NCBI RefSeq assembly: GCF_023509035.1
Contig: NZ_CP075583.1
Location: forward strand, 2,542,001 to 2,606,000
Length of the DNA: 64,000 bases
Source: Janthinobacterium lividum
GTDB lineage: Bacteria > Pseudomonadota > Gammaproteobacteria > Burkholderiales > Burkholderiaceae_D
Direction of reading: 5' to 3'
This document shows positions 53,970-63,397 of this stretch, in pieces. The notes under the pieces were generated by a model. It saw nothing but the letters and a program-made list of their open reading frames with translations. It was not told the DNA's origin and ran no database searches. Positions within the stretch are counted from its first letter, which is position 1, and the number at the start of each line of letters is the position of its first letter. The position numbers and the translations under genes were made by a program.

Positions 53970-54815
53970 ATGGATAGAAGGGTGGATGTCAAATTGCTAG
54001 ATGACGATATTTTCGACATAGAACTGAAGTTATTGCTTGAGGGAATACTGCTGCGGTATCAGCACGATTTCCGCGATTATTCGGTGGCCTCACTGCGCCG
54101 GCGCATGCGCCAGGCTATGGAGCGCTTCGGCTGCGCCAGCCTGTCGCAATTGCAGGACCGCATCTTGCACGAGCCGGCCATGTTCGCGCAGATGCTGCAG
54201 TTTTTCACGGTGCAAGTGAGCGAGATGTTCCGCGATCCCGCGTATTTCCGCGCCTTGCGCGAAAAAGTCGTGCCCATGCTGCATACCTATCCCTCCATCA
54301 AGATATGGGTGGCCGGCTGCAGCAGCGGCGAAGAGGTGTGGTCGCTGGCCATCTTGCTGGAAGAAGAGGGGTTGCTTGAGCGCAGCATGATTTATGCGAC
54401 CGACATCAATGTGGAAGCGCTGGCCGCCGCCGAAGCGGGCATCTATCCGATCGAGCGCATCGCCCAGTTCAGCGAGAATTATCAGTTGGCGGGCGGCAAG
54501 CGCTCGCTGTCCGACTATTACACGGCCGCCTACAAGGGCGCCATCTTTGAGCGGCGCTTGCGGCGCCAGTTTGTCTTCGCCGACCACAGCCTGGCGACGG
54601 ATAGCGTGTTTTCGGAGGTGCACATGGTTTCCTGCCGTAACGTCATGATTTACTTCAATAAAGACTTGCAAGACCGCAGCCTTGGCCTGTTCCACGAAGC
54701 GCTGGTAAACCGGGGCTTCCTGGGCCTGGGCATGAAGGAAAGCCTGCATTTCAGCCGCCATGCGGCCAGCTTCAACGAGCTGAGCCCGGCTGAGCGCATC
54801 TTCCAGCGTGCCTGA
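53970..54815 (+). CDS. cheR: CheR-type chemotaxis methyltransferase
   Basis: SAM-dependent methylation of glutamates. 281 aa: N-terminal helical domain (LKLLLEGILLRYQHDFRDYSVASLRRRM), then the methyltransferase with VSEMFRDPAYFRALREKVVPML, IKIWVAGCSSGEEVWSLAILLEEEG, YATDINVEALAAAEAGIYP and MVSCRNVMIYFNKDLQDRSL. The start at 53970 follows GGGGATGCAGC; upstream extension lacks homology. CheB starts 8 bases before its stop. No chemoreceptor is in the window, so the substrate is probably a membrane sensor elsewhere or a non-chemotactic signalling protein. Confidence 0.93.
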   Translation: MDRRVDVKLLDDDIFDIELKLLLEGILLRYQHDFRDYSVASLRRRMRQAMERFGCASLSQLQDRILHEPAMFAQMLQFFTVQVSEMFRDPAYFRALREKVVPMLHTYPSIKIWVAGCSSGEEVWSLAILLEEEGLLERSMIYATDINVEALAAAEAGIYPIERIAQFSENYQLAGGKRSLSDYYTAAYKGAIFERRLRRQFVFADHSLATDSVFSEVHMVSCRNVMIYFNKDLQDRSLGLFHEALVNRGFLGLGMKESLHFSRHAASFNELSPAERIFQRA

Positions 54816-55425
54816 CATGCTGCCGACCTGCGACGTGGCGCCACCGCCCGCTGGCCTGCGCCTGATCGCCATCGGCGCCTCGGCCGGCGGCGTGGAAGCG
54901 CTGGGCATCGTGCTGCGCGCCTTGCCCGCCAGCTGCCGCGCAAGTGTGGTGGTGGTGCTGCACCTGGCGCCGGGCCGCTCGAGCCAGTTGCCGCAGCTGT
55001 ACGCGGAGCGTTGCCAGTTACCGTTGCGCGAGGCGCAGGACAAGGAGCCGCTGGCGGCGGGTGTCGTGTATTTCGCGCCACCCGACTACCACCTGCAAGT
55101 CGAACCCGATGGCTGTTTTTCCCTGTCGCAGGAAGCGCCCGTGTATTTTTCGCGCCCGTCCATCGATGTCTTGCTGGAAACGGCCGCGTACGCCTACCGG
55201 CGCGCCATGCTGGCCATCATCCTGACGGGCGCCTCGGCCGATGGCGCGGCGGGGCTGGCGCGCGTGCGACAGCTGGGCGGCAGTGCCTGGGTGCAAGACC
55301 CGCAGCGGGCCAGTTATGGCATCATGCCGGCCGCCGCGCTGAAGCGGGCCGGTGCCGACCGCGTGCTCGATTTGCCGCAGATGGCTGCCAGCCTGGCCTT
55401 GCTCGGTGATGGCGAACACAAGTGA
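54808..55425 (+). CDS. CheB-type methylesterase domain protein without receiver
   Basis: 205-aa methylesterase domain with the catalytic triad pattern: IGASAGGVEAL (Ser25), VVLHLAPGRSSQLP (His52), TGASADGAAGL (Asp146). The N-terminal receiver of classic CheB (350 aa) is absent, so activity must be set by other means. Overlaps cheR by 8 bases and precedes the REC-kinase gene, indicating a cheR-cheB-kinase signalling unit as found in orphan clusters. Confidence 0.92.
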   Translation: MPDMLPTCDVAPPPAGLRLIAIGASAGGVEALGIVLRALPASCRASVVVVLHLAPGRSSQLPQLYAERCQLPLREAQDKEPLAAGVVYFAPPDYHLQVEPDGCFSLSQEAPVYFSRPSIDVLLETAAYAYRRAMLAIILTGASADGAAGLARVRQLGGSAWVQDPQRASYGIMPAAALKRAGADRVLDLPQMAASLALLGDGEHK

Positions 55426-55513
55426 GTGGGAGTAGAGCAGTGCGTGTAATATATGTGAGAATTGAAACAATGTTTATATCCATATCGAAACACGATGGCA
55501 TCTTGCCGTTGCG

Positions 55514-56656
55514 ATGCCTGAAGATGATTCCGTGACCGCTCCTATCCATATCCTCGTCGTTGACGACATCGCGCAAAACCTGGTCGCCGCCGAAGCCGTG
55601 CTGGCACGCCCCGGTATTGTCATCCTCAAGGCAAGCTCGGGCGCCGAGGCGCTGGAATTGCTGTTGACACATGAAGTGGCACTGGCCCTGATCGACGTGC
55701 AAATGCCGCAGATGGATGGCTTCGAACTGGCCGAGCTGATACGCGGCAGCGAGCGTACGCGCAGCATTCCCCTGATTTTCCTCACGGCCGCGTCGCGCGA
55801 ACCCAGCTACAGCTTCCGTGGCTACGAGGCGGGCGCCGTCGATTTCCTGTACAAGCCCATCGATGTGAAAGCCTTGCAAAGCAAGGTGGCGGTGCTGGTG
55901 CAGTTGTACCAGCAGAAACGCGAATTGTCGGCCCAGCTTGACGAGCTCAAGCATGCACTGCACCTCAATGAACTGTTCACGGCCGTGCTGGGCCACGACT
56001 TGCGCACGCCCTTGTCGGTGGTGATGAATGGCGCCATGCTGCTGCCGATGATGAGCGACCACCCGAAGGTGATCGTCACGGCGCAGCGCATCGAAAGCAG
56101 CGCCAAGCGCATGGCGCGCATGGTCGACCAGTTGCTGGACCTGGCGCGCATCCGTTCCGGTACGATGGAGTTGCGCAGCAGCACGCACGACTACCTGGCG
56201 CTGGTGCGCGCCATCGTCGAGGAATTCGAGACGGCCGGCCAGGCCCCGCTTGTCGAGCTCAGCAGTGTCGGCGAGCTGCACGGGCAGTGCGATGCAGGCT
56301 TGCTGTCGCAAGTCATCTCGAATCTGTTATGCAATGCCCTCACGCATGGCGAGGCGGGCACGCCGGTGCAACTGGCCCTCGATGGACGGGCCGCCGACAG
56401 CATTGAATTGCGCATCGCCAATCGTGGCGTCATCCCTGCCGCCTTGCTACCCACCCTGTTCGAACCGTTCCAGCAGGCGGGCGAGAAGCGCAGGACGGGG
56501 CAGGGCCTGGGACTGGGCCTGTACACGGTCAACATGTTCGTCAAGGCCCACGGCGGCACGGTCGAGCTCAGTTCGACGGCCGCGCAGGGTACGGTGGTAA
56601 CGGTGCGCATCCCGCGCCAGTGCCAGGTGCGCGTGCAAGCGGAAATGGCGACATGA
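55514..56656 (+). CDS. Response-regulator/histidine-kinase protein (REC-HisKA-HATPase)
   Basis: 380 aa: N-terminal receiver (HILVVDDIAQNLVAAEAVL; phospho-acceptor Asp61 in ALIDVQMPQMDG), short coiled linker (KVAVLVQLYQQKRELSAQL), HisKA with His161 in VLGHDLRTPLS, and HATPase (about 270-375, LLSQVISNLLCNALTHGEAG, GQGLGLGLYTVNMF). A reversed order (REC before kinase) suggests it receives phosphate from another kinase and passes the signal on. Overlaps the hybrid kinase gene by 4 bases (ATGA). Confidence 0.93.
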   Translation: MPEDDSVTAPIHILVVDDIAQNLVAAEAVLARPGIVILKASSGAEALELLLTHEVALALIDVQMPQMDGFELAELIRGSERTRSIPLIFLTAASREPSYSFRGYEAGAVDFLYKPIDVKALQSKVAVLVQLYQQKRELSAQLDELKHALHLNELFTAVLGHDLRTPLSVVMNGAMLLPMMSDHPKVIVTAQRIESSAKRMARMVDQLLDLARIRSGTMELRSSTHDYLALVRAIVEEFETAGQAPLVELSSVGELHGQCDAGLLSQVISNLLCNALTHGEAGTPVQLALDGRAADSIELRIANRGVIPAALLPTLFEPFQQAGEKRRTGQGLGLGLYTVNMFVKAHGGTVELSSTAAQGTVVTVRIPRQCQVRVQAEMAT

Positions 56657-59600
56657 GCGCGCCATCCTGGCCGCGCGGCGGCGGCAGCATGGGCGAGCTG
56701 GTGCGCCGGCACGACTGGTCCGCCACCAGCCTGGGCGCACTCGATGGCTGGCCCGCCAATTTGCGCACCAGCGTCGACATCGTGCTCAATTCGCCGATGG
56801 CGATGGTGCTGATGTGGGGCCCGCAGCACGTGATGATTTATAACGACGACTACATCCAGATCGCCGGGGAGCGCCATCCGGCGGCGCTGGGCGGCACGGT
56901 GCCGGTCGTCTGGCCCGAAATCTGGAACTGGAACGCGCGCATCCTCGAAGCGGGATTGCGCGGCGAGACGCAGGTGCACCGCGAGTGCTGTTTGCCGCTG
57001 TTGCGCGACGGACAGCGTGCGGATGTCTGTTTCGATCTGTTTTACACGCCCGTGCATGGCGCCGACGGCCAGGTGGACGGCGTGCTGTGCACGGCGCTCG
57101 AATTGACGGCGCGCATGGAAGAGGGGCGCCAGCTGAAGCTGGCCACGGCCGAGCTGGGCGAACTCAACGCCACCTTGCAGATGGAGAGCGAGGCCGTGCG
57201 CGCGGCCAACCGCCGCCTGGGTGAGGAACGCGCGCTGCTGCGCGCCCTGTTCCAGCAGGCGCCAAGCTTCATGGCCCTGTTGCGCGGGCCGCAGCACGTG
57301 TTCGAATTGGCGAATGAACATTATCTGCGCCTGGTGGGTCACCGCGATTTACTGGGCAAGACAGTCGAAGTGGCCTTGCCCGAAATCAAGGCGCAGGGTT
57401 TCATCGAACTGCTCGACCAGGTCTACCGCACGGGCGAACCTTTCGAGGGGCGCCAGGTGAAGGTAGATTTGCAGACGGCGGACGGAAAGACGGGCCAGCG
57501 CCAGATCGACTTCGTCTACCAGCCCATCAAGGATGACGAGGGTGTGGTCACGGGCATACTCGTCGAGGGCATCGACGTCACCGAGCGCATGGAAGGCGAG
57601 GAGCGCCTGCGCATGGCTCAGCAGGCGGGCGGCATCGGCACCTTCGAATGGTTCCCCGAGACGGGCGCGATGGTGGTGTCGCCTACCTTCCGCCGCCTGT
57701 GGGGCATTGCCGACGAGGAGGAAGTGACGGAAGGTCTGCTGGTGAGCCTGGTCGATGCGCGTGACCAGCAAAAGGTCGGACCGAGCAAGCTTGCTCTGGC
57801 GACCAATCCTCTGGAATACGTGGAATACCGTATCCGCCGTCCTGCCGATGGCGCGCTGCGCTGGATCGCGCGCCAGGGCGAGGTGGTGGCCGGCCGCGTG
57901 CCGGGCCAGCGCCGCTACGTGGGCGTCTCGTTCGATGTGACGGAGCGGCGTCAGATCGAGGATGAACTCATCGCCAGCCAGGAGCGCATGGCCGCCATTT
58001 TCGGCCAGGCTTCGGTGGGCTTGTGCGAGCTGGGTCTCGATGGCCGTTTCCTGCGCGTCAACGGCGCCCTGTGCGGCATGCTGGGGCGTTCCGCCGAGGA
58101 ACTGCTGAGCCTGAATATGAACGACATCATGCATCCGGCGGACGTGCCTGGCAACAGCGTGCTGTTCCAGCGCCTGGTGGAAACGGGCGAGTCGTTCTCG
58201 CTGGAAAAGCGCTACCTGAAGCCCGATGGCTCGCAAGTGTGGGTGTCGAGCAATGTCAGCCGTTTGCTGGACGAACAGGGGCAGACGCGTTCCCTGATCG
58301 CCGTCAAGACGGACATCACGGACCGGCGCCGCGTGGAAAAAGCGCTGCATGAATTGAACGAAACGCTGGAGCACCGGGTCGAACAGGAAGTGGGTGAGCG
58401 CACCAAGGCCGAAGACGCCTTGCGTCAGGCGCAAAAGATGGAAGCCGTGGGGCAGCTGACGGGTGGCATCGCGCACGACTTCAACAATGTACTGCAAATC
58501 ATTTCCGGCAATTTGCATTTGTTGCAGCACCTGGCGGGCACGGATGCCTTGATGCGCCAGCGCCTGGACACGGCGATTGCCGCCGTCGAGCGGGGCGCCA
58601 AGCTGTCGTCGCACCTGCTGGCGTTTGCGCGGCGCCAGCCCTTGCAACCGGTGGTGGCCGACCTGGCCCGCGTAGTGCGCAACATGGATGCGCTGCTGCG
58701 GCGCGCCCTGGGCGAAGCGATCGACATCGTGCTGGTGGGGGGCGGCGGACTGTGGAATACCCTGGTCGACCGCAGCCAGATCGAGAACGTCATCCTCAAC
58801 CTGGCCATCAATGCGCGCGACGCCATGGATGGCGTGGGCAAGCTGACCATCGAGCTGGGCAATGTCGTGCTCGACGAGCAGTATGTGCACAAGCTGGTCG
58901 ACGTGCCGGCCGGCCAGTATGTGATGCTGTCGGTGACCGACACGGGCCGTGGCATGAGCGGCCCCGTGCTGCAGCGCGCATTCGAGCCCTTCTTCACCAC
59001 CAAGCCGGAAGGCGCGGGCACGGGCCTGGGTTTGTCGATGGCGTATGGTTTCGTCACGCAAAGCCGCGGCCATATCCGCATTTACAGTGAACCTGGCGTG
59101 GGCACGGGAGTCAAAATCTATTTGCCCCGTTCCCTGATGGCGGAAGCGGACGAGGAGCTGGAATTGAGCGGCGTCGTCACGGGCGGCACGGAAACGGTGC
59201 TGGTGGTGGAAGACGACGTGGGCGTGCGCACCACCGTGGTCGACATGCTCGGCGCGCTCGGCTACAAGGTGCTCAAGGCCGAGGATGGCGAAAGCGCGCT
59301 GGCCGTGCTGCACAGCGGCGCGCCGATCGACCTGCTGTTTACGGACGTGATCATGCCCGGTCCCGTCAGCAGCACGGAGATGGCGCGCCAGGCGCGCGAG
59401 TTGCAGCCCGATATTGCCGTCTTGTTTACTTCGGGCTATGCGCAGGATGTCATCGTGCACGAGGGCAGGCTCGATGCGGGGGTGGAATTGCTCAGCAAGC
59501 CATACCGGCGCGAAGAGCTGGCACGCAAGCTGCGCCATGTGCTGGCCAACCGCCAGCAGCAAATGCGCGCGCGCCAGTTCGAACGCTCCGGTGCGTCGGT

Positions 59601-60036
59601 GGCAGGCAGCACGGCGGCCAGCGTGCAGGGAGGCGGCACGCCGGGGCTGGACTTGACGGGCCATGCTTTGGCACCGCAGGGTGACATGCCGACACCCATG
59701 AAGATACTCGTGGTGGAAGACAATCTCGATTCCCAGCTGATGGTGTGCGAACTGGTGGGCATGCTGGGCCATACGGTCAGCGGCGTGTCCGATGGCGAGG
59801 CGGCGTGGGAATTGCTCAACGAGCAAGACTTCGATATCCTGTTTACGGATGTCAGCCTGCCCGGCATGTCCGGCATCGCGCTGGCACGCATGGTGCTGCG
59901 CGAGAAGCCGAACATGCGCATCATCTTTTCCACCGGCTATGGCAAGGAATCGATGGACGAGCTGGGCTTTTCCGCCAGCGTCTTGCGCAAGCCCTATGAT
60001 TTGACGGAGTTGCAAGCGGCACTCGACCAACCCTGA
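56653..60036 (+). CDS. Hybrid sensor histidine kinase with several PAS domains and two receivers
   Basis: 1127 aa: N-terminal PAS-like region (about 15-170, WGPQHVMIYNDDYIQIAGERHPAALGG), coiled coil, then PAS domains at about 190-320, 325-435 and 440-560, HisKA (His608 in GGIAHDFNNVLQ), HATPase (about 710-835), receiver 1 (Asp898 in LLFTDVIMPG) and receiver 2 (Asp1066 in ILFTDVSLPG). No membrane helix, so it is a cytosolic sensor. The start at 56653 overlaps the previous stop by 4 bases. With the CheR/CheB pair it forms a signalling operon of unknown input. Confidence 0.93.
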   Translation: MSAPSWPRGGGSMGELVRRHDWSATSLGALDGWPANLRTSVDIVLNSPMAMVLMWGPQHVMIYNDDYIQIAGERHPAALGGTVPVVWPEIWNWNARILEAGLRGETQVHRECCLPLLRDGQRADVCFDLFYTPVHGADGQVDGVLCTALELTARMEEGRQLKLATAELGELNATLQMESEAVRAANRRLGEERALLRALFQQAPSFMALLRGPQHVFELANEHYLRLVGHRDLLGKTVEVALPEIKAQGFIELLDQVYRTGEPFEGRQVKVDLQTADGKTGQRQIDFVYQPIKDDEGVVTGILVEGIDVTERMEGEERLRMAQQAGGIGTFEWFPETGAMVVSPTFRRLWGIADEEEVTEGLLVSLVDARDQQKVGPSKLALATNPLEYVEYRIRRPADGALRWIARQGEVVAGRVPGQRRYVGVSFDVTERRQIEDELIASQERMAAIFGQASVGLCELGLDGRFLRVNGALCGMLGRSAEELLSLNMNDIMHPADVPGNSVLFQRLVETGESFSLEKRYLKPDGSQVWVSSNVSRLLDEQGQTRSLIAVKTDITDRRRVEKALHELNETLEHRVEQEVGERTKAEDALRQAQKMEAVGQLTGGIAHDFNNVLQIISGNLHLLQHLAGTDALMRQRLDTAIAAVERGAKLSSHLLAFARRQPLQPVVADLARVVRNMDALLRRALGEAIDIVLVGGGGLWNTLVDRSQIENVILNLAINARDAMDGVGKLTIELGNVVLDEQYVHKLVDVPAGQYVMLSVTDTGRGMSGPVLQRAFEPFFTTKPEGAGTGLGLSMAYGFVTQSRGHIRIYSEPGVGTGVKIYLPRSLMAEADEELELSGVVTGGTETVLVVEDDVGVRTTVVDMLGALGYKVLKAEDGESALAVLHSGAPIDLLFTDVIMPGPVSSTEMARQARELQPDIAVLFTSGYAQDVIVHEGRLDAGVELLSKPYRREELARKLRHVLANRQQQMRARQFERSGASVAGSTAASVQGGGTPGLDLTGHALAPQGDMPTPMKILVVEDNLDSQLMVCELVGMLGHTVSGVSDGEAAWELLNEQDFDILFTDVSLPGMSGIALARMVLREKPNMRIIFSTGYGKESMDELGFSASVLRKPYDLTELQAALDQP

Positions 60037-60084
60037 CGGGTACGCGCCCGCGCGGCCTGCCTGTCTCACCCGCAGAGGTAAAGG

Positions 60085-60483
60085 ATGACCCCTGAACTGA
60101 CCATGCTAGTCTGTACCCTCGTGCTGGCGCTGGTGCAAATCCTGCTGCCCGCGCTGTTTCGCACGCGCGAGACAGGCACGGCCTATAACGTGAGTGCGCG
60201 CGATGGCGAAGGCCCGCCCGTCGGCAAGATCACGGGCCGCTTGCAGCGGGCCCAGGCGAACCTGTTCGAAACCCTGCCCCTGTTCGCCGCCGCCGTGCTG
60301 ATCGCCCACGTAACGGCGCAGGAAAGCGCGCTGACGCTGTATGGCGCCGCCCTGTACCTGGCCGCGCGCGTGCTGTACCTGCCCCTGTACGCATTTGGCG
60401 TACCCGTCGTGCGCACGCTCGTGTGGTGCGTGTCGATTGCCGGCTTGCTGATGCTGTTCTGGGCCATCCTCTTTGCTTCCTGA
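60085..60483 (+). CDS. MAPEG-family membrane protein
   Basis: 132-aa integral membrane protein with four hydrophobic helices (MLVCTLVLALVQILLPALF, LFETLPLFAAAVLIAHV, LTLYGAALYLAARVLYLPLYAF, LVWCVSIAGLLMLFWAILF). The RLQRAQANLFETLP segment is the conserved signature of MAPEG proteins (eicosanoid/glutathione metabolism family; in bacteria function mostly unknown). Good ribosome site AGAGGTAAAGG before the ATG. Confidence 0.88.
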   Translation: MTPELTMLVCTLVLALVQILLPALFRTRETGTAYNVSARDGEGPPVGKITGRLQRAQANLFETLPLFAAAVLIAHVTAQESALTLYGAALYLAARVLYLPLYAFGVPVVRTLVWCVSIAGLLMLFWAILFAS

Positions 60484-60586
60484 ATTCCTACGCGGGCGGT
60501 AGCAGCCGTCCTATGGCCGTACGCCAGGCCCGGCCGTAAAGTGACGACAGGCTGGCGGTTGGCGCCGGCATGTCAGGGACCGGACC

Positions 60587-62269
60587 ATGATGGCGACTAC
60601 CATTTCTGCAGTGCAAGACCCGGGCAGTGCCCGCCAGCGCAAGATACGGCGTCTGCTGCGCTCCGTCTTTGGCGTGGCGCAGTTACGCACGGGCCAGCAG
60701 GACGTCATCGACAGCGTGCTGGCCGGGCGCGACACCCTGGCCATCATGCCCACCGGCAGCGGCAAGTCCCTGTGCTACCAGCTGCCGGCCGCCCTGCTGC
60801 CCGGTGCGACGGTAGTCGTGTCGCCGCTGATTTCGCTGATGAAGGACCAGCTGGAAAAGCTGCACCAACTGGGCATCACGGCCGTGCAGCTCAACAGCAG
60901 CCTGTCGCGCGCGGAAGAGGACGACGCCGTCGCCCGCATAGGCCAGGGCGGCAGGCTCATCATCTTTTGTACGCCGGAACGCCTGGCCAGCGCCGCCTTC
61001 CTGTCGCTGCTGGCCGGTGCGCCGCCCAGCCTGGTCGTCATCGATGAAGCCCATTGCATTTCCCAGTGGGGCCACGATTTCCGTCCCGCCTACCTGGAAA
61101 TCGCGGCTGCCCTGCGCGCGCTGGGCCGTCCACCCGTGCTGGCGCTGACGGCCACGGCCACCAAGGAAGTGATTGCCGATATCGACACTCAGCTGGAAGC
61201 GCGCAAGCTACAGCTCATCAATACCGGCATCTATCGCGCCAATTTGCGCTACCGCGTGATCCAGGTCACCAATGCCGGAGAAAAACAGGATACCGTCTTG
61301 CGCCTGCTGCGCGAGACACAAGGCGTGGGCATCGTGTACGCGGCCACCGTGAAGGCCGTCGAGGACCTGGCGGCGCGGCTGGCAGAATTGGGCGAGAGCG
61401 TCACGTGCTACCACGGCAAGCTGGCGGCGCGCGAGCGCAAGCACAACCAGGACTTGTTTATGGGCGGCGAGCGCCGCATCATGGTGGCCACCAACGCGTT
61501 TGGCATGGGCATCGACAAGCCCGACACGCGCTTCGTGATCCACTTGCAGGTGCCGGCCAACCTGGAAGCGTACTACCAGGAATCGGGCCGGGCGGGGCGC
61601 GATGGCTTGTCCGCCGACTGTACCTTGCTGTATTTCCAGGAAGACAAGCGGGTGCAGCAATTCTTTCTGGCGAAGCATTACCCCACGGTCGAAGAATTGG
61701 CCGCCATCGTGGCGGCGGCGCAAGAGTTGCCAGCCACGTTTGCGTTCGCTGCGCTGGCGTCCAGCCTGCCCGAGTTTTCCGACGGCCACTTGAAGGTGTG
61801 TCTGAAATTGTTGAAAGACGGCAAGCTGCTGCGCCAGGACCGCAGGCTGGGCTACAGCTTGAAAGCCCCATCGGCCGCCATGCCTTCGTATGCGCAGCTG
61901 GCGCAGGTCTACGTCGACAAGCAGGAGCGCGACAAACAGGCGCTCGAGCAAATGGTGGCATATGCGCAAAGTGGCATGTGCCGCTGGAAACTGCTGCTCG
62001 ACTACTTTGGCGATGCCGCTGATTTCGAGCACTGCTGCACTTGCGATAATTGCCAGTCGCCGCCCGCGCTGGCCGCACCCATTACCCTGGACGAATTGCC
62101 GCCTGCGCCCGTCCAGGCGCCGGCACCCCAGATCGCCGTCGGCAGCCGCGTGTGCGTGCCCCGCTACCAGATCGGCACCGTGCTGTCGGTGGCAGGCGAC
62201 CAGGTCACCATTGCCTTTCCGGAAAACACCACGCGTACCTTCATGGCGGAATTCGTTGCCCCCGCGTGA
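60587..62269 (+). CDS. RecQ-family ATP-dependent DNA helicase
   Basis: 560 aa SF2 helicase: motif 0/I LRTGQQDVIDSVLAGRDTLAIMPTGSGKSLCYQLP in two pieces (Walker A GSGKS), DEAHCISQWGHDFRP (motif II and aromatic loop), LALTATAT (III), GIVYAATVKAVEDLAARL, ATNAFGMGIDKPDTR (V), ESGRAGRDG (VI). The Zn-binding domain has four Cys (Cys in MCRWKLLLDYFG, CCTCDNC). No HRDC domain; a C-terminal tail with GSRVCVPRYQIGTVLSV instead. Smaller than E. coli RecQ (609 aa), so possibly a paralogue rather than recQ itself. Confidence 0.9.
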   Translation: MMATTISAVQDPGSARQRKIRRLLRSVFGVAQLRTGQQDVIDSVLAGRDTLAIMPTGSGKSLCYQLPAALLPGATVVVSPLISLMKDQLEKLHQLGITAVQLNSSLSRAEEDDAVARIGQGGRLIIFCTPERLASAAFLSLLAGAPPSLVVIDEAHCISQWGHDFRPAYLEIAAALRALGRPPVLALTATATKEVIADIDTQLEARKLQLINTGIYRANLRYRVIQVTNAGEKQDTVLRLLRETQGVGIVYAATVKAVEDLAARLAELGESVTCYHGKLAARERKHNQDLFMGGERRIMVATNAFGMGIDKPDTRFVIHLQVPANLEAYYQESGRAGRDGLSADCTLLYFQEDKRVQQFFLAKHYPTVEELAAIVAAAQELPATFAFAALASSLPEFSDGHLKVCLKLLKDGKLLRQDRRLGYSLKAPSAAMPSYAQLAQVYVDKQERDKQALEQMVAYAQSGMCRWKLLLDYFGDAADFEHCCTCDNCQSPPALAAPITLDELPPAPVQAPAPQIAVGSRVCVPRYQIGTVLSVAGDQVTIAFPENTTRTFMAEFVAPA

Positions 62270-62329
62270 GGCCATGGTGCGCTGTCGAACAGTGATCTGG
62301 CGCAAGAGCGTTAGAATCAGCCCATTCCA

Positions 62330-63397
62330 ATGCGTTTTTTACATGGGGAGCAGGGCATGGCAGACATGGTGGTGGTGCGCAAGGAAGGCTTGTATTGTGT
62401 GCCGGGTCAGTTCTACATCGACCCGTGGCGCCCCGTCGAGCGCGCCATCATCACGCATGCGCACGCCGACCATGCGAGAGTCGGGCACCGGCATTACTTG
62501 TGCGCCGCGCCCGGCGAGCAGGTGTTGCGCGCGCGCCTGGGCGCCGTTTCCATCCAGGGCCTCGCGTATGGCGACACCATCGAACACCACGGCGTGCAAG
62601 TCTCGCTGCATCCGGCCGGCCACGTGCTGGGCTCGGCCCAGGTGCGCATGCGGCACGGCGGCGAAGTGTGGGTGGCGTCGGGCGACTACAAGCTGCAGCC
62701 CGACCCCACTTGTGTACCGTTCGAGCCCGTGCGCTGCGACACCTTCATCACGGAATCGACTTTCGGCCTGCCCATCTACCGCTGGCAGGCGCCGCAGGAA
62801 ATATATGATGACATCAACCAGTGGTGGCGCAGGAATGCGGCCGAAGGGCGCACCAGCGTGCTGTTCTGCTATGCCTTCGGCAAGGCGCAGCGCATCCTGG
62901 CCGGCCTGGATGCCACCATCGGCCCCATCATCTGCCATGGCGCGGCGCAAGCCTTGACGCAGGTCTACCGCGAGTCCGGCGTGGCCTTGCCCGCCACCGT
63001 GATGGTGGGCGATGTGACGGACAAGGCGGCCCTGAAGACGGCGATGGTGATCGCGCCGCCGTCGGCGGCCGGTTCGCCGTGGATGAAGCGCTTCGGCGAC
63101 TACAGCGATGCGTTTGCCAGCGGCTGGATGCTGCTGCGCGGCGCGCGCCGGCGGCGTGGCGTGGACCGGGGCTTTGTCTTGTCCGACCATGCCGACTGGC
63201 CCGGCCTGATACAAGCCATCCAGGCCACGCAGGCCGAACGCATCATCGTCACGCATGGCTCGATTTCCGTGATGGTGCGCTGGCTGCAGCAAAACGGCTG
63301 GCAGGCGGGCGGCTTCGAGACGGAGTATGGCGATGACGAAGCCGATGACAGTGCGCCTGGTGCTTCCACTGCAGCGGAGGACGTCACCCATGCGTGA
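62330..63397 (+). CDS. Ligase-associated DNA exonuclease (metallo-beta-lactamase fold)
   Basis: 355 aa. MBL/beta-CASP metal motif ITHAHADHARVGH (about 42-54), GHVLGSAQVRM, SGDYKLQPDPTC and HGSISVMVRWL; this is the exonuclease found next to ATP-dependent ligase and Lhr-type helicase genes. The downstream ligase ATG lies 8 bases before its stop, so the two are translationally coupled. The start at 62330 has no clear ribosome site; MADMVVVRKEG eight residues in is an alternative start (after GGGGAGCAGGGC). Confidence 0.9.
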   Translation: MRFLHGEQGMADMVVVRKEGLYCVPGQFYIDPWRPVERAIITHAHADHARVGHRHYLCAAPGEQVLRARLGAVSIQGLAYGDTIEHHGVQVSLHPAGHVLGSAQVRMRHGGEVWVASGDYKLQPDPTCVPFEPVRCDTFITESTFGLPIYRWQAPQEIYDDINQWWRRNAAEGRTSVLFCYAFGKAQRILAGLDATIGPIICHGAAQALTQVYRESGVALPATVMVGDVTDKAALKTAMVIAPPSAAGSPWMKRFGDYSDAFASGWMLLRGARRRRGVDRGFVLSDHADWPGLIQAIQATQAERIIVTHGSISVMVRWLQQNGWQAGGFETEYGDDEADDSAPGASTAAEDVTHA

